From Ditylenchus dipsaci (Eukaryota > Nematoda > Chromadorea > Rhabditida > Anguinidae), in contig SADC01000904.1 of NCBI GenBank assembly GCA_004194705.1, forward strand, positions 1 through 64,000: a stretch of DNA of 64,000 nt, read 5' to 3'. Shown here in pieces: positions 22,366 to 34,800 of this stretch (position 1 is its first letter; each line of letters begins with the position of its first letter). The position numbers were made by a program, and so were the translations under genes. The notes below the pieces were generated by a model. That model worked only from the letters and a program-made list of their open reading frames with translations, was not told where the DNA came from and did not search any database.

Positions 22366-23915
22366 GGCATTAGGTGAATTCCTCTACACCGAATTCATCT
22401 GCACCGAATTCATCTGCAGACGAATTCATCTGCACCGAATTCATCTGCACTATGGAATTCTCTTTAAACCTTTTTCAAAAAGTTCCTTAACCTAAACAGT
22501 CATCTTGCATCTGCTTTCCTCTGCATATATTTTGCAACTTTTTTGTCTCATGTTGGCATAACTAGCCTTCTGAGAAAAGTTTTTTGGTGCTTTCCGAGGT
22601 GGGGACGAACTTTTGGAGTACACAGTATTTTTCTGTAACCCCTCCATTTTTATGAAAATTTCAGAGTTAACCCGTATGGCGACAGAAGGGTCCGCGACAA
22701 TTCGCCTCCCGGGACAATTCGCCTCCAGTACAAAAAAGTAGTAGAAGTAATCTTTGAAAAGTCACAGTCAACATACCACATTCAAACCCTTATTTTCGAC
22801 GTGAAATTGTGTGGTAAATCCTGTTTGATAGGACCGAAACCGCGATTTCACCCATCTGAACCCCAAAACCCAGGGTAGGTACCTTCTGGTCAGGTGTATG
22901 TATGGCCTGAAAATTTGAAAAAAAAATTAAATCGAAAACCAACCATGCTATCAAATGTAAAATCATGTGGTGAATCAGGTTTGATAATATCAAAATTTTG
23001 AGTTCACTGAACCGATCCCCACAATTAGAGGTAGGTATCCCTCGTCCGGTTGTATATTCATTTACGGGCGTTAAGCGAATCGATCCACACCAAACTGATC
23101 CATACCGAATTGGTCCACACACAAAATGGTCCACACTTTTCAAATTCGTACATTTTGAAAAATTTTGTAGTCTGAACCGACCAAACCAAGTGGTCGTCCA
23201 CTTGGAGCAATATACAGGTTTCCGGTGAATACGTGGTATAAAATTCAATTTAAAAAAGAGATGCAACACCAACCACACCACGTGGATATCCAAAAAAAGT
23301 TGTTTTCTAATACTTTTTTTTTCATTAAAACCAATTTTTCGAACAAAAATTTTTGACTAAAATTTGACTTTTTACCTTGGGGGACTAAGGCATAAAATTC
23401 AATTTAAAAAGAGATCCACTTGGTTCATATGAGTGTCCACTTTGTCAAGTTTGTCAGTTTATCTAAACACCTGAATATGAGATATTTTATGTATCTAGCA
23501 GTTTTAATGAACATATCTGAAATTTGAGTAGTTTTAGTGGCTGAATTTTTTTGACTAGCTAGAGACCTCCATGATTCAAGTGGACCACCTAAATGAACCA
23601 GGCGGACAACAACATGAGAAAATAAGGGCGATTAGGTGATAAATTGACAAAAATGTTATAAAAATTAATGCAATACAACTACAATATTACCCTTTCTGCA
23701 AAAATACAAACTAAGGATAAGCTCATTGTTCATGGAGTGAATGGACAGACTGAACAGGAAATAAAAAATGTAATTGGAGGCGAATTGTCCTGGAGGCGAA
23801 TCGGCCCGGAGGCGAATTGTCCATGTCCCCGACAGAATGCCAAAATGCAGATGAATTCGTCTGCAGATGAATTCGTTTGCAGATGAATTCGGTGCAGATG
23901 AATTCACCGTTTCCC
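22366..23915. mobile_element. Non-autonomous MULE, GAATTCATCTGCACC repeat ends, 9-bp TSD
   Basis: Tip GGCATTAGGTGAATTC on the left and CGGTGAATTC-type tip on the right are followed by iterations of GAATTCATCTGCACC. Flanking copies of GTGTTTTTT (22357-22365 and 23916-23924) are exact. Tips and repeat unit match the transposase-bearing element at 40141-42441, so this is probably its deletion derivative or relative. A second element is nested at 22688-23829. Confidence 0.85.
22688..23829. mobile_element. Nested foldback with GACAATTCGCCTCC repeat ends
   Basis: The left end is GGGTCCGCGACAATTCGCC and the right end is its inverse, GGCGAATTGTCCATGTCCC. Each has two or three copies of a GACAATTCGCCTCC unit. 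The flanks repeat CGACAGAA (22680-22687 and 23830-23837). The interior carries further palindromes, including a CCAAGTGG end. The 167-codon open frame on the minus strand here looks non-coding. Confidence 0.75.
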
Positions 23916-24432
23916 GTGTTTTTTTTTCTTAATACAAAGAATACATGACTTACGTCTATCAACACATGAAAATTGAAAAAAAACAGGAGGACCAAGGAAT
24001 ATTTTATTTGTGAGCTGGGCAATTACATATATACAGCTTCTAACTTTTACTTTCCTCTAAATGAGACTGAAAATGTAATGTGTTAATGCGAAATATAACT
24101 ATTATCATCAGAATTCTCAAAATTCCTTTTAAACCAGATTAAAGCCAGCAACTAATCTGCAAAGAATGCCCATTTTTTTATTTTCCTCCTTAGTATTCTT
24201 GATCAATTAGGTTAGCAAAGCGAAGTTGACATTCGTACTCAAACACAAACATCTTGTGAACCCATTCCAGTGTGTGAATGCGGTGCGGTTCAAAATAGTC
24301 AAAGACAAAATACCCAATTACAAAATATCCAATTACAAAATACCCAAAGCATAAAATACCCAGTGGCGAAAATACCCAATGGTCAAAGTACCCAATGCTC
24401 AAGATACCAAAGACAAAGCCTTTGACGGCCTA

Positions 24433-25441
24433 TAAATAACGGCTGACATTAAAGTTCGGAACGGACTTTGATCGGCCTTTTTAACATTGGTTTTGAATGA
24501 CTATGTGGCATGTTATACACCATTTTGTAGACCTGACATTCCTCTACAAAATATGCTATCGCACTCTAATTTATGTCATAAATGTGTTTGTCTAAAAGCC
24601 TCATAAAAATTTTGTCTTCTTGAGAGATTTCGCAGGGCAATTCAAATACCCTGTTGTTTATTTCTGATGATAGACGGGCCAGCATACCGCGAAATGCTCG
24701 AAGATGAAGTCCTCCCATGGGCGAGTACAATATGGAAGACGAATGGACTTTCCAACAAGACGGAGCACCTTCGCATCGGGCCTTGGAAACACAAGCTTGG
24801 ATCGAGGATCACTTTCCGAATGCCATCAAGGTTGATTCTCATTGGGGCGCAAATCCAGCTATCAGCGGTGACTGGCCGCCCAACTCTCCGGATCTCAACG
24901 TGCTGGATTACTTCGTGTGGCCGTATCTCCAGTCCAAAGCATGCTCTAAGCCTCACAAAACAATAGCTGCGCTCAAGGAATCTCTGCTAAAGGAATGGGA
25001 CGCAATTCCACAAAAGATGATCCAGAAAGCCATCGACAACTTTCCAAAAAGATTGAAAAAATGTATTGATGCAAATGGTGGCCACTTTGATGAATAAAAT
25101 GTATGTATGATAGCTCATTTTGTAGAGGAGGAACAGCACTACAAATTGGTATATAACATGTCAATGTGCTAAAATAAGTTTGTAAATAAAATCATGTCAT
25201 TCTATTGTCAAGATTTGGCCAACATTTTTTTAAATTGTCCTGCGAAATCTCTCAAGAAGATAAAATTTTTATGAGGCTTTTAGACAAACACATTTATGAC
25301 ATAAATTGGAGTGCGATAGCTCATTTTGTAGAGGAATGTCAGGGCTACAAAATGGTGTATAACATGCCACATAGTCATTTAAAACCAATGTTAAAAAGGC
25401 CGATCAAAGTCCGTTCCGAACTTTAATGTCACCCGTTATTA
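24433..25441 (+). mobile_element. Mariner-type element with ~200-bp inverted repeats
   Basis: The ends TAAATAACGG and its inverse (with a one-base difference) are flanked by TA (24431-24432 and 25442-25443). Inverted arms of about 200 bp include GTGACATTAAAGTTCGGAAC, CATGTTATACACCATTTTGT and GCCTCATAAAAATTTT. Such long arms are unusual for mariner, whose ends are normally ~30 bp. Confidence 0.85.
24660..25097 (+). pseudogene. Mariner transposase, C-terminal half only
   Basis: From 24667 one frame reads MIDGPAYREMLEDEVLPW. A frame change near 24725 leads into WTFQQDGAPSHRALETQAW (second catalytic Asp in QQDGAPSH). WPPNSPDLNVLDYFVW follows (third acidic position in the SPDLN motif), then a stop at 25095. 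The helix-turn-helix and first catalytic region are absent because the left arm ends just upstream. It is inactive. Confidence 0.85.
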
Positions 25442-25699
25442 TAATGGCATATGGTGCATATTACATGGTGTGTATATTATTAATAGCATATAGTGCAAAT
25501 TATGTGCACATTAGCATATCGGGTACTTTGTCTTTGAGTATTTTGTCTTTGGGTAATTTGTACTATGGGTATTATGTACTTTGGGTATTTGACTATTGGC
25601 TATTTTGACCCTTGGGTATTTTGACCATTGAGTGTTTTGTCTTTAGGTATTTTGTAATCGGGTATTTTGTCTTTGACTATTTTGATCCTGCACCTGTAA

Positions 25700-26330
25700 A
25701 TATGCTTGATTTTCCTTGCCTTCAGACATTGGGTTAGCCTCCGGTAGTACATTTCAATCCACTCATTTGTATGTTTTAACCTCATGCTGGAGTTCACACT
25801 CGATGGTAATGGGAAAGCAATATCATTCAGACCAGTGCCTACAAACAAATTTTGAAAATTGGTATAATATGATAGGGGATGAATTTGGCTCTAGGTAAAT
25901 TCGCCGACAGGTAAATTAGGCGACAACTTGTAAAATATAATATTATAATACTATTGTACAATACAATACAATTGGCACTTATTTAGCAGGGGGGCGCATT
26001 TTTCACTTATTGGAAAATCATGTTTAAATGACTCCTAAGTAACTTTTATGTGTTTAAAACGATAAAAAAGTTATTTTGTGACACTTTTCCACACAAAAAT
26101 CGTTTTTTTGAAAAAAAAAATTTTTGACTAAAATTTGACTTTTTGCCTTGGTCCCCAAAATCCACGAAAGCTGCTACCGAATACAGAAATTTTCTTGAAC
26201 GCAAAGTTCGAAACTCGAAAGGTTCGAAAACGGAAAAAATCGAAAACGGAAAAATTCAAAAACGGAAAAAGTTCAAACTCGCACAATTTCAAACTGATAA
26301 GTACGAAACCCAATACAGCCAGAATATTCT
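25700..26330. other. Stretch without a recognisable gene
   Basis: AT-rich DNA with GGTAAATTAGGCGACA-like units near 25890-25925, a CAGGGGGGACC-family end near 26150, and repeats of CGAAAACGGAAAAA near 26225-26270. The open frames across the latter are low-complexity. Confidence 0.5.
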
Positions 26331-26479
26331 CACTTAAAATTCTCATTAAAGAGAATTCTCATTTACAGAGAATTCTCATTTACAGAGAATTCTCACTTTC
26401 GAAAATAAGAATTCTCATTTAAAGAATTATCAGTCAGTGAAAATGAGAAAATTCTCATTTATGAGAATTCTCACTTTTA

Positions 26480-27495
26480 AAGAGACAATACTTTTTCTGG
26501 CGCAAAAACACTTTTTTTGGCGCAAATATACTTTTTTTCGGCGCAAATTTTTGTTTCGCGTCATTGTATTGAAAATTTTCAACTTTTTTAAAATATTTTA
26601 ACATCATGTAGCCCTGCGACTGTAGTTTCTAATGAAGTATCATTTATTGCATCATTTTTAAAAAATGTAATACAAAAAGCTGAAAATATGAACCAAATTG
26701 TTGTTCTGATTCGGTTGATACTTTTAACTTTTTGTATTACATTTTTCAAAGATGATGCAATAAATGATACCTCATCAGAAACTAGAGTCGCAGGGCTACG
26801 TGATGGTGTTAAAGCTTTTCAAAAAAGTTGAAAATTTTGGTAGGAGTATAGAATGTGTGAAATGCCCGAAATCGTCCAAAATGATGATTTTCGGGTGTTT
26901 TGACCACTAAAACGTGCTTGAAACACGTTTTTAGGTGGCGGAAGACCACTCTTGGACATAAAAAATTTTTGACCAAAAATTGACTTTTGTCTTGGTGCCC
27001 CTTATGTGTCAAAAATTGTCACATTTTAAATGTTTTTATACATTCAAAACTTATTCGGCGTATAGAAGAAATAATTCTCCCCGTGTTACTATCCTCCCCA
27101 AGTTACTTCTACAAAAGTTGCGTCAGCCCTTGTCCCGGACATGTCAACTCCCGGACTTTCTTTTTTAAAGCAGCGTAGAGCCGTTAGGCTTAGGTTTTAG
27201 GCTTAGGTGCAATTTTTGACACATAAGGGGGGACCAAGACAAAAAGTCAATTTTTGGTCAAAAAATTATTATGTCCAAAAGTGCTCTTCCGCCACCTAAA
27301 AACGTGTTTAAGCACGTTTTAGTGCTCAAAAAATCCGAAAATCATCATTTGGACGATTTCGGGCATTTCACACATTCTATACTCCTACCAAAATTTTAAT
27401 CTAATGACGCAAAACAAAAATTTGCGCCAAAAAAAATTGATTTGCGCCAAAAAAAAAGTCTTTTTGCGCCAGAAAAAAAGTATTGTCCCTTTTTA
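26480..27495. repeat. Foldback with GGCGCAAATTTACTTTTTT ends
   Basis: Three or four GGCGCAAATATACTTTTTTT-like units at 26495-26560 are mirrored at 27405-27485. The interior contains a palindrome with CCCTGCGACTGTAGTTTCTA arms (26610-26800) and a CAGGGGGGACC-family palindrome that includes CTTGGTGCCCC near 27000. A near relative lies inside the RanGAP1 intron at about 33500-34800. Confidence 0.7.
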
Positions 27496-27600
27496 AAGGG
27501 GTGGGGGGTTTGGGTGGTTGCACATCGAGGAGCGAACATTTTGAACTCTCAGGTTCGATCCCCACTGGCTGCACACCTTTTTTTTAGTTCATTTTTAGTA

Positions 27601-28019
27601 CAGTCGAGGCTCCCAATAACATACACCCCAAAAGTTCGTTCCCGCCTAGGGTCCGACACTTTTTTTAGCCCGCAAATTTTTTCCATTTCTGTTTTGACAG
27701 TCTGGTCACAAATATCGCAAGGATTCCGATTTTGCCGATCATTTTTGCAGAAAACAATGATTTGACATTTAAAAAGCAAAAACTCCCATTAACATACACC
27801 GAAATCCAAAACAGGTATATGTTAATGGGAGTTTTTGCTTTTTAAATGTCAAAATCATTGTTTTCTGCAAAAATGATTGGCAAAATCGGAATCCTTGCAA
27901 TATTTGCGACCAGACTGTCAAAACAGAAATGGAAAAAATTGAAAAAATAGGGCTAAAAAAGTGTCGGACCCTAGGCGGGAACGAACTTTTGGGGTGTATG
28001 TTATTGGGAGCGTCGACTG
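27601..28019. repeat. Pogo-like MITE, TA target
   Basis: CAGTCGAGGCTCCCAATAAC and its near-inverse are flanked by TA on both sides. The arms carry a CCCAAAAGTTCGTTCCCGCC core followed by TCCGACACTTTTTT. The same core occurs at 28203-28632 and 34855-35275 next to different tips. Confidence 0.75.
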
Positions 28020-28202
28020 TAGGTTAGCTCACTTCTAGGGTCAAAAAGAATCGAGCAATCTATTGCAGCCGTTTCCAGCACTCCTTTACTGTCAGCAACT
28101 GCCTTAATTTTGCGATTTCACGCATATGACCATCACAATAAAGGGAAACCAACTATACACCATTTACTTTGGTTTTCATCACCTCCTCCTCTACTCATTT
28201 TA

Positions 28203-28632
28203 CAGTTGAACCTCGCTATAGTGGCACTCCCAAAAGTTCGTTCTCGCCTAGTGTCCGACACTTTTTTTTAACCCGATTTTCGAAATATTTTGTCGATTCT
28301 ATTATGACAGTCCGGTCGCAGGTATCGTAAGGAATCCGATTTTGCCGATCGTTTTTTGAAAATAAAACAAATTTTGGGTTAAAAAGGTAAAACCTCGATA
28401 TAGTGGCACCTGTTTTCAAAAAAGGGATGCCACTATATGGAGGTTTCACTTTTTTAACCCAAATTTTGTCTTATTTTCAAAAAACGATCGGCAAAATCGG
28501 ATTCCTTACGATACTTGCGACCAAACTGTCATAAGAGAATAGATAAATTATTTCGAAAATTGGGTTAAAAAAAGTGTCGGACCCTAGGCGGGAACGAACT
28601 TTTGGGGGTGCCACTATAGCGAGGTTCAACTG
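28203..28632. repeat. Pogo-like MITE, second type, TA target
   Basis: CAGTTGAACCTCGCTATAGT and its inverse are flanked by TA. The inner core matches the preceding MITE (CCCAAAAGTTCGTTCTCGCC), and the two arms are nearly identical over about 200 bp. Confidence 0.8.
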
Positions 28633-28884
28633 TACTGACTTCTCGCAAAGTTATATCTACTTTTCAGAGTCAAAATTTCAAGCGAAATCACATGGCATTA
28701 TTTAACACCAAAATCGGTTAAAAAATTGGTAGCTTGCGAAGATTTGACCCAGCGACAAAACAGTACATTTGAAGGGTAGGATGGCACGGAATCAAAGATT
28801 TTTGGATTTTAACTCTGACTGGCTTTTATTTTTTTCTTTTCGTGATAGCTTTAAGGAAAATCTTGGCTACACATTGGGGCTAAA

Positions 28885-29330
28885 TACCGGTATACCCCCA
28901 GCACTCAAAACTGGTATACCACCAGCACTCAATTAAACAACAGGGGGACCAAGGCAAATTTTTTACACTTTTTTAAAAATTTTATGTTGTGTCAAAAGCA
29001 TCTCAAACCACTCTAAACTACTCCAAAGCACCTCAAACCACGTTATAACACCTAAAATCACACCGAAATCATTTTTAACCACTTCATATGAACTAATTGT
29101 GATTCTAAGGCATGTAGGCGTTTTGCAAATATATCAGTCCTGATATTAGTCCTGACGTTTCAAACGCTAGTTTGAGATGCTTTTGACACAACATAAAAAT
29201 TTTCAAAAAGTGTAAAAAATTCGCCTGGTCCCCCTGTTGTTTAATTGAGTGCTGGGGTATACCAGTTTGAGCGCTGGGGTATACCAGTTTTGAGTTCTGG
29301 GGTATACCAGTTTTGTACCACACATTGGTA
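28885..29330. repeat. Foldback with GGTATACCAGTTTTGAG units around a CAGGGGG MITE
   Basis: Three GGGGTATACCAGTTTTGAG units on the right mirror GGTATACC(A/C)CCAGCACTCA units on the left. Inside is a CAGGGGGACCAAGGCA-ended palindrome at about 28938-29242 inserted in the AACAACAGGGG context. Confidence 0.7.
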
Positions 29331-29900
29331 TATAAAACGTGTAGAGCTGTAAAAAAATTCAAAAGGTGTCAATCAACCAATCAAAGAATAACCCGAAGTG
29401 AATATTTTTTCGAACGAAAACAGATTTTAGTTGGTTTTTTTGGCCTGCAACTCAGTCGGGGTAGTTGTTTAAGTGTGAGCTGATGGTGTTGTTGAATAGC
29501 CAAGAGCCTGAGCATCATTTTGATACCGAAAATTGTACATAAAACATGAAAAAATGGATTTAAAAAAAGGTGTGCACCCACCGGGAATCGAACCTGAGAA
29601 TTCAAAATATTCGCTCCTCGATATGCACCCCCCCCCTTTAAAAGTGAGAATTCTCATTGAAAATATTCTTACTGATAATTCTCACTTGAGAATTTTACTG
29701 AGAATTTTCACATTCGAAAATGAGAATTCTCATTTATTGAAAAGGAGAATTCTCACTGAAAATTTCGATTTTAAAATGAGAATTCTTCTTCATTGAGAAT
29801 TCTCATTCCCATTTTTCCAAACACTGCTCTGTGCTGGGCTCAGAAAAAATATGTCCGGGTCGGGCCGTAAAAAAGTGGGCCCGTGCACAGGCCTGCCTAA

Positions 29901-30707
29901 GGCTGTAACTAATTTCACCCGTCAAATTACTGATTTACCCCGTCAAATTATTTTTTTACCCCGTCAAATTTGAATTTTGAGCAAAATACTCATTTACCCG
30001 TCAAATTACTGATTTATCCCGTCAAATTTGAATTTTCGGTGAGATACTGCAGTAAATTTTGCGGGAGTCCGAATTTTATAGTCAAAAATGACTTGGATTG
30101 CTCAAAATCCCACCCCAGTGTGGCCAGAAGCCCCTGGAAGTTGGTTTTTTAAGGTTTACTAAAGGGGAGTAAACTTTTTGCAAAAATTCGATTGGGCGGA
30201 TCAGAATCCCAGTCCGATCAGCTGAATCGCTAAGAATTTCACCCTGAACCATTCTCAACCATCTTAAACAACCCTCAACCATTACAAACTGCTCCAGACC
30301 AGTGGGTATCTAACTACCCTAAATCAGTGCTTAGGGCGGTTTAAGATGGTTGAGAATGGTTCAGGGAGAAATTCTGAGCAATTCAGTCGATCGGACTGGA
30401 ATTCTGATCCGACCAATCGAATTGTTGCAAAAAGCTTACTCCCCCTTTAGTAAACCCCCAAAAAACCAACTTTCAGGGCTTCTGGCCACTCTGCGGTGGG
30501 ATTTTGAGCGTTCCAAGTCATTTTTGACTATAAAATTTAAATTCCCGCAAATTTACTGCAGTATCCCACCGAAAATCCAAATTTGACGGGGTGAATCAGT
30601 AATTTGACGGATAAATGAGTATTTTGCTCAAAATTCAAATTTGACGGGGTAAAAAAATAATTTGACGGGGTAAATCAGTAATTTGACGGGGTAAAACAAT
30701 TTGAGCC
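29901..30707. mobile_element. Foldback with TTTGACGGGGTAAATCAG repeat ends, 9-bp TSD
   Basis: Four or five units near AATTTGACGGGGTAAATCAG lie at each end in inverted orientation. The flanks carry exact CCTGCCTAA copies (29892-29900 and 30708-30716). The core (30055-30560) has the same TGACTTGGATTGCTCAAAAT and AAGTTGGTTTTTT sequence as the foldbacks at 3360-3770 and 37900-38205, although the repeat units at the ends differ completely. Confidence 0.85.
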
Positions 30708-30984
30708 CCTGCCTAAGAGGGATAGCAAAACCACTATTTACCTACCGGGAAAGAGTATCAGTTTCGAAATTTAAATCAATTTAAAACAAAAGTGTTTTAA
30801 AACTACGGTATCCTTCCCAAAAACACACCGAAGTACCACCACCCATTACCACTACCTAATTTATACCACTTCAGGGGTGGTTTAGGGTACTCATAGATAG
30901 TTAAAGTACTTTTCTAGCTCGGTATAGGTAAAACCTGAAGAGCCACACATTAGAGTTTGAAAATTAAGTATATTAGAAGTTGGA

Positions 30985-31068
30985 GCCCAAATGAATGGCC
31001 CGAATGAGGATGCCCAAATGAGGGTTGCCCAAATGAGGATGCCCAAATGAGATTTGCCCAAATGAACG
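30985..31068. repeat. Short tandem array, GCCCAAATGAGGAT
   Basis: Five or six copies of a 14-17 bp unit reading GCCCAAATGAGGATG lie head to tail. From here to 31780 I see no other gene or clear repeat. Confidence 0.8.
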
Positions 31069-31786
31069 CCAAGGGGTTTTAAGTGTAAAGTTGGTGTGAT
31101 TTCCTCAAAAAACATTTTCAATTAGAAAGTTTAACCTCTCAATCGATAGAGAAATATCTCAGCTACAAAAAGGTGTAAGTGTAAGATGAGAAAACAAAAT
31201 ATGTGTATAAAGTGTATGTGAAGTGAAGTAGCAGTCGATGTCAAAAAGTAGCCGTAGAAGTATCCCTTTATAGTAGAAGCGCACTTTAAAATACGAACCA
31301 AATATTCTAGACGTAACTTAAATAACTTATGACTTCAAAATAAGCCAGACCAGAAAGTTTCGGCGTATTGAAAAACGTATTGCTTTAGCCCTCTAGTAGA
31401 CTCATAATTTTGAAAGCGACAACCGAAGAATGTGTCGACATGTTCTTATTGTTTCGCTTCGCCTTTATTGAGTAACTTATGGAGATAAAAATACAGCACG
31501 AAAAAAACATTGAGTAGGTAACACATGTAAAAGACGCAGTAACCGAATAAAAAAATAAGACACGCAAAACAAGAAACAACTTCTCGAGAGTTACCTTACC
31601 AAATCGGAGCTAATTAATAAAAAGTGCGGTAAGAACTAAAACTCACAAAACACATCGAGGTCTGGCGGGACATATGAATCATTGCGCTTCACACTCTGGG
31701 GGCAGACTAACAATTCAAACAGTTAATTAAAGATCAACAAACACACGGCAAAGCAAGGAAATGAATGAGGATGAACAAGTAACCCG

Positions 31787-31792
31787 TTTATT
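31787..31792 (-). terminator. Poly(A) signal of RanGAP1
   Basis: AATAAA on the minus strand, 43 bases downstream of the RanGAP1 stop codon. Confidence 0.7.
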
Positions 31793-31834
31793 CGGAGGTC
31801 AACAATGTAAGGGAAATAATCATAAGGAAAATAA

Positions 31835-34800
31835 TCAATGGTCATCATCTTCCTCGTCAGCAGAACGTCCATTGCTGATTTCATCGCCTTCTTCATCACC
31901 ACTCAGAGATCCTTGGTCATCGCTAAAAGATTGCATTAGAAGATCAGCTGAATGAAAATTGTGAATACTACCCACCTTTCATTGCCAACATCAAGAAATG
32001 TTATAGTTTGAGAGTCCACCTCCAGCTCACCGAACTGACCACCGAATGAATTTGTACCAAGTTTCAGAGACTCCATGCTGTCTATTTGCTTCACCTGACT
32101 AATGAGCTCTTTCGCTGAATAAAAAGTGTTGCTTTCGCAAAAATAAAATAAAATCTTTCACCAGTATCGTAAGTAATTTCATTGCCTGAAAGATTCAGCT
32201 GCTTCAGAGCGCTTCCGGACCTGACAAGCTTTATACAGATTTCCTTGGAACCCTTATTCCTGCAGAGACAATCCCCAAAGTCAACCGATTCTAGAGAAGT
32301 CAAGCTCGAAACCGCCTGTGCATGATCAAGTTATAAAACTGGCCGAAAAGCTAATTTACCTGTGCCATCGCCATTGCTCCCTTCTCGCCGAATGTATTAT
32401 CATTTAGATTTAACACTTTTAAATACGGACTGCCGCGGACTGCATCTGCTAGATTGATTATTCCTTCAGCCTTGATTCCATTCTGCGGCATGACAATCTC
32501 TTCCAAAGTACCGATTTGCTCAAATGATTATTAAAATTTAAAAAAGAGCAATATATGACAAAAAAAAACCTTGAAAGCCTTAGCCAAAGCCGTAGTCGAT
32601 GTGTATTCGAGACGATTACGACCAGCAATAAAGGTCTTCAGTCGAAGTGGAGTTCCAAACTCAAGCGATTTTCTGTGGCATTCCATCAGACACTCAGCAA
32701 TCGTCTAAATCAACGATAATCTCTCTATGCTCGATGGAAACGCAAATGTAAAAAAAACAACCACTCCGGCTATTCCAAGTCCACAATTGTTAAGCTTCAG
32801 AACGCTCAATTCGCACGCATCCACACTGGATAAATATTCTTTAATACCAGGCACGGCCATCGGTCCGATTGCTGGAAACAATATCACAAACTTATAGAAT
32901 CGTCAAAATGCGACCATTGGGGCTAGGGTTTTAAAAAAAGAGGGGGGGGGTGTTGTCGCTATTAGCGCCCGAAATGTTACTATTTGGGTCACATTCTAAC
33001 CTTTTCAATATTTTTTTTTACTTTCGTGACTTGTTTTTAGTACATTCTATTGGCTCATTTAATATTTCTGAATACCGATGTGAAGACATTGTATACTGAT
33101 TTTTTTGATGCAAAAAGGATTGGGTAGGGGAGTTGGTTGACCAGCTAGCAATGGTTTTTTTTTTAAATTTTTGATACTTTATGAAAAGTGGAAAAAAAAT
33201 TATGTGAAAACTTTTTTCTGAGAGAAATTTTACGAGGAATCCGAATCACAAAACAGAAATACACTAAAATGCTTGCTGCTTGAGATATTATCAAGAGTAG
33301 GAAAGTCAACAACTGAGCATCCAGCTTTAGGTCATATCTCAACAAGCAAGCATTTTTATTAAATTATGTTTCGTGATAAAAATTTCTCGTGGAATTTTAG
33401 CTGGATGGTTTTTAGAAAAAAGTTTTGACATAAAGAGGTACTTTCATTTAAAAAAGTATCGAAAATTTCAAAAAAAACCATTGCTAACAAAAGAAAAACC
33501 ATTGGCCATATACCTTTTTTCGGTACAAATTTACTTTTTTTCGGCGCAAGTCTTGGTTTTCCCTTTTTTCTATTTTTTTAACCTTTTTTAAATGAGGTAA
33601 TACTGTCAAGTAGCTATGCGATCCTAGTTTCTAACGATATATAGTTTAATGCAACAACTTCGTAAAATGTAGCACAGAAAAGTACAAGTAAAATGCGGTG
33701 TATGGCCAATTAGCGATACGGTCAGTTAGCGATGGCCAGTTAGCGATGGTTTTTTCAAAATTTTTGTTATTTTTTGCCATAAAAGTACTCTTTTTGTGAA
33801 AAACAGTTTTTCTGGGGCCACCCAGTAGCTGAAATTTTCTCAGGGATCCGAATCAGAAAACAGAATTTTAAAATAACGCGTGGTCGCTGAGATATGACCT
33901 AAAGTTGGATGGTCATTTTTAAATGATGACCATCCAACTTTAGGTCATATCTCAGCGACCACGCGTTATTTTAAAATTCTGTTTCTGATTCGGATCCCTG
34001 AGGAAATTTCAGCTACTGGGTGGCCCCAGATAAACTGTTTTTCACAAAAAGAGTACTTTTATGGCAAAAAAAATACCAAAATTTTGAAAAAAGCATCGTT
34101 AACTGGCCATCGCTAACTGGCCGGTCCCCGTAAAATGCAAGTCAGAAAAAACGAGTTGGTTCATACTTTTACCCTTTTGAGCTGCATTTCACGAAGATGT
34201 TGCAATAAATTATATCTCGATAGAAACTAGAATCGCATGGCTACTTGACGGTATTATCACTTTTGAAAATGGCGAAACATTAAAGGACGAGACTTTTTTC
34301 TGCCACCTTTTGGCTTTTTTCTGCCACCTTTTGTAAATTTAGTTGAAAAAATCTTTTCTTTTTGCGAACTTTAAATAATTTTTTGACCGGAATAAAGCCC
34401 AGGATCTCAGCTTTCTAATAAGCTATGAAATGCCTTAATGAAGTTTTAAAAAGTTGGAGGAAAAAGTCTTTGAATAGAGTAAATTTTTTAAAAAGTTGCT
34501 ACATTTAAAGACCTTTTCCTCCAACTTTTTAAAACTTCATTATGTCCGTTGATAGCTTATTAGAAAGCTGAGATCCTGGGCTACATTCCGGTAAAAAAAA
34601 TTATTTAAAGTTCGTAAAAAGAAAAGATTTTTTCAACTAAATTTACAAAAGGTGGCAGAAACAAGCCAAAAGGTGGTAGAAAAAGCCAGAAGGTGGCAGA
34701 AAAAAGATTTACCCGACATTAAATAGTAAAACGCGAAACCAAAATTTGCGCCGAAAAGAAATAAACTTGCACCAAAAAAATCGAGACATTTACCCTGCCT

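Larger units (their letters stand above)
24282..25694. mobile_element. Element with CAAAATACCCAA repeat ends, host of a mariner
   Basis: GGTGCGGTTCAAAATAGTC (left) and GACTATTTTGATCCTGCACC (right) are inverted. Inside each end are five to nine copies of a CAAAATACCCAATTA-like unit (24290-24420 and 25520-25690). A mariner element sits in the middle. I could not find a clean target duplication. Confidence 0.7.
27484..29640. mobile_element. Repeat with inverted tRNA-like termini (interrupted copy)
   Basis: At the left, 27495-27575 reads AAAGGGGTGGGG and, 40 nt on, CAGGTTCGATCCCCACTGG followed by GCTGCACACC and a T-run. At the right, 29566-29640 is the inverted match, with GGTTCGATTCCCGGTGG on the minus strand. 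The B-box GGTTCGAxTCC is clear. The interior body (CTTCTAGGGTCAAAAAGAATC near 28030, ACCATCACAATAAAGG near 28130, GGCTACACATTGG near 28870) matches the shorter copy at 35773-36395. MITEs at 27601-28019, 28203-28632 and 28885-29330 have inflated it. Confidence 0.65.
26330..29815. mobile_element. Large foldback with GAGAATTCTCATTT repeat ends
   Basis: Iterations of GAGAATTCTCATTTA flank the region on the left (26335-26480) and in inverse on the right (29640-29810). Because the unit is itself palindromic, exact limits are unclear. The inside holds a GGCGCAAATTTACTTTTT foldback (26480-27495) and then a separate repeat bounded by tRNA-like ends. Confidence 0.6.

Noticed and set aside
22790..23293. 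167-codon open frame on the minus strand
   Set aside because: It sits inside two nested repeats, has no family signature, and crosses a CCAAGTGG repeat end.
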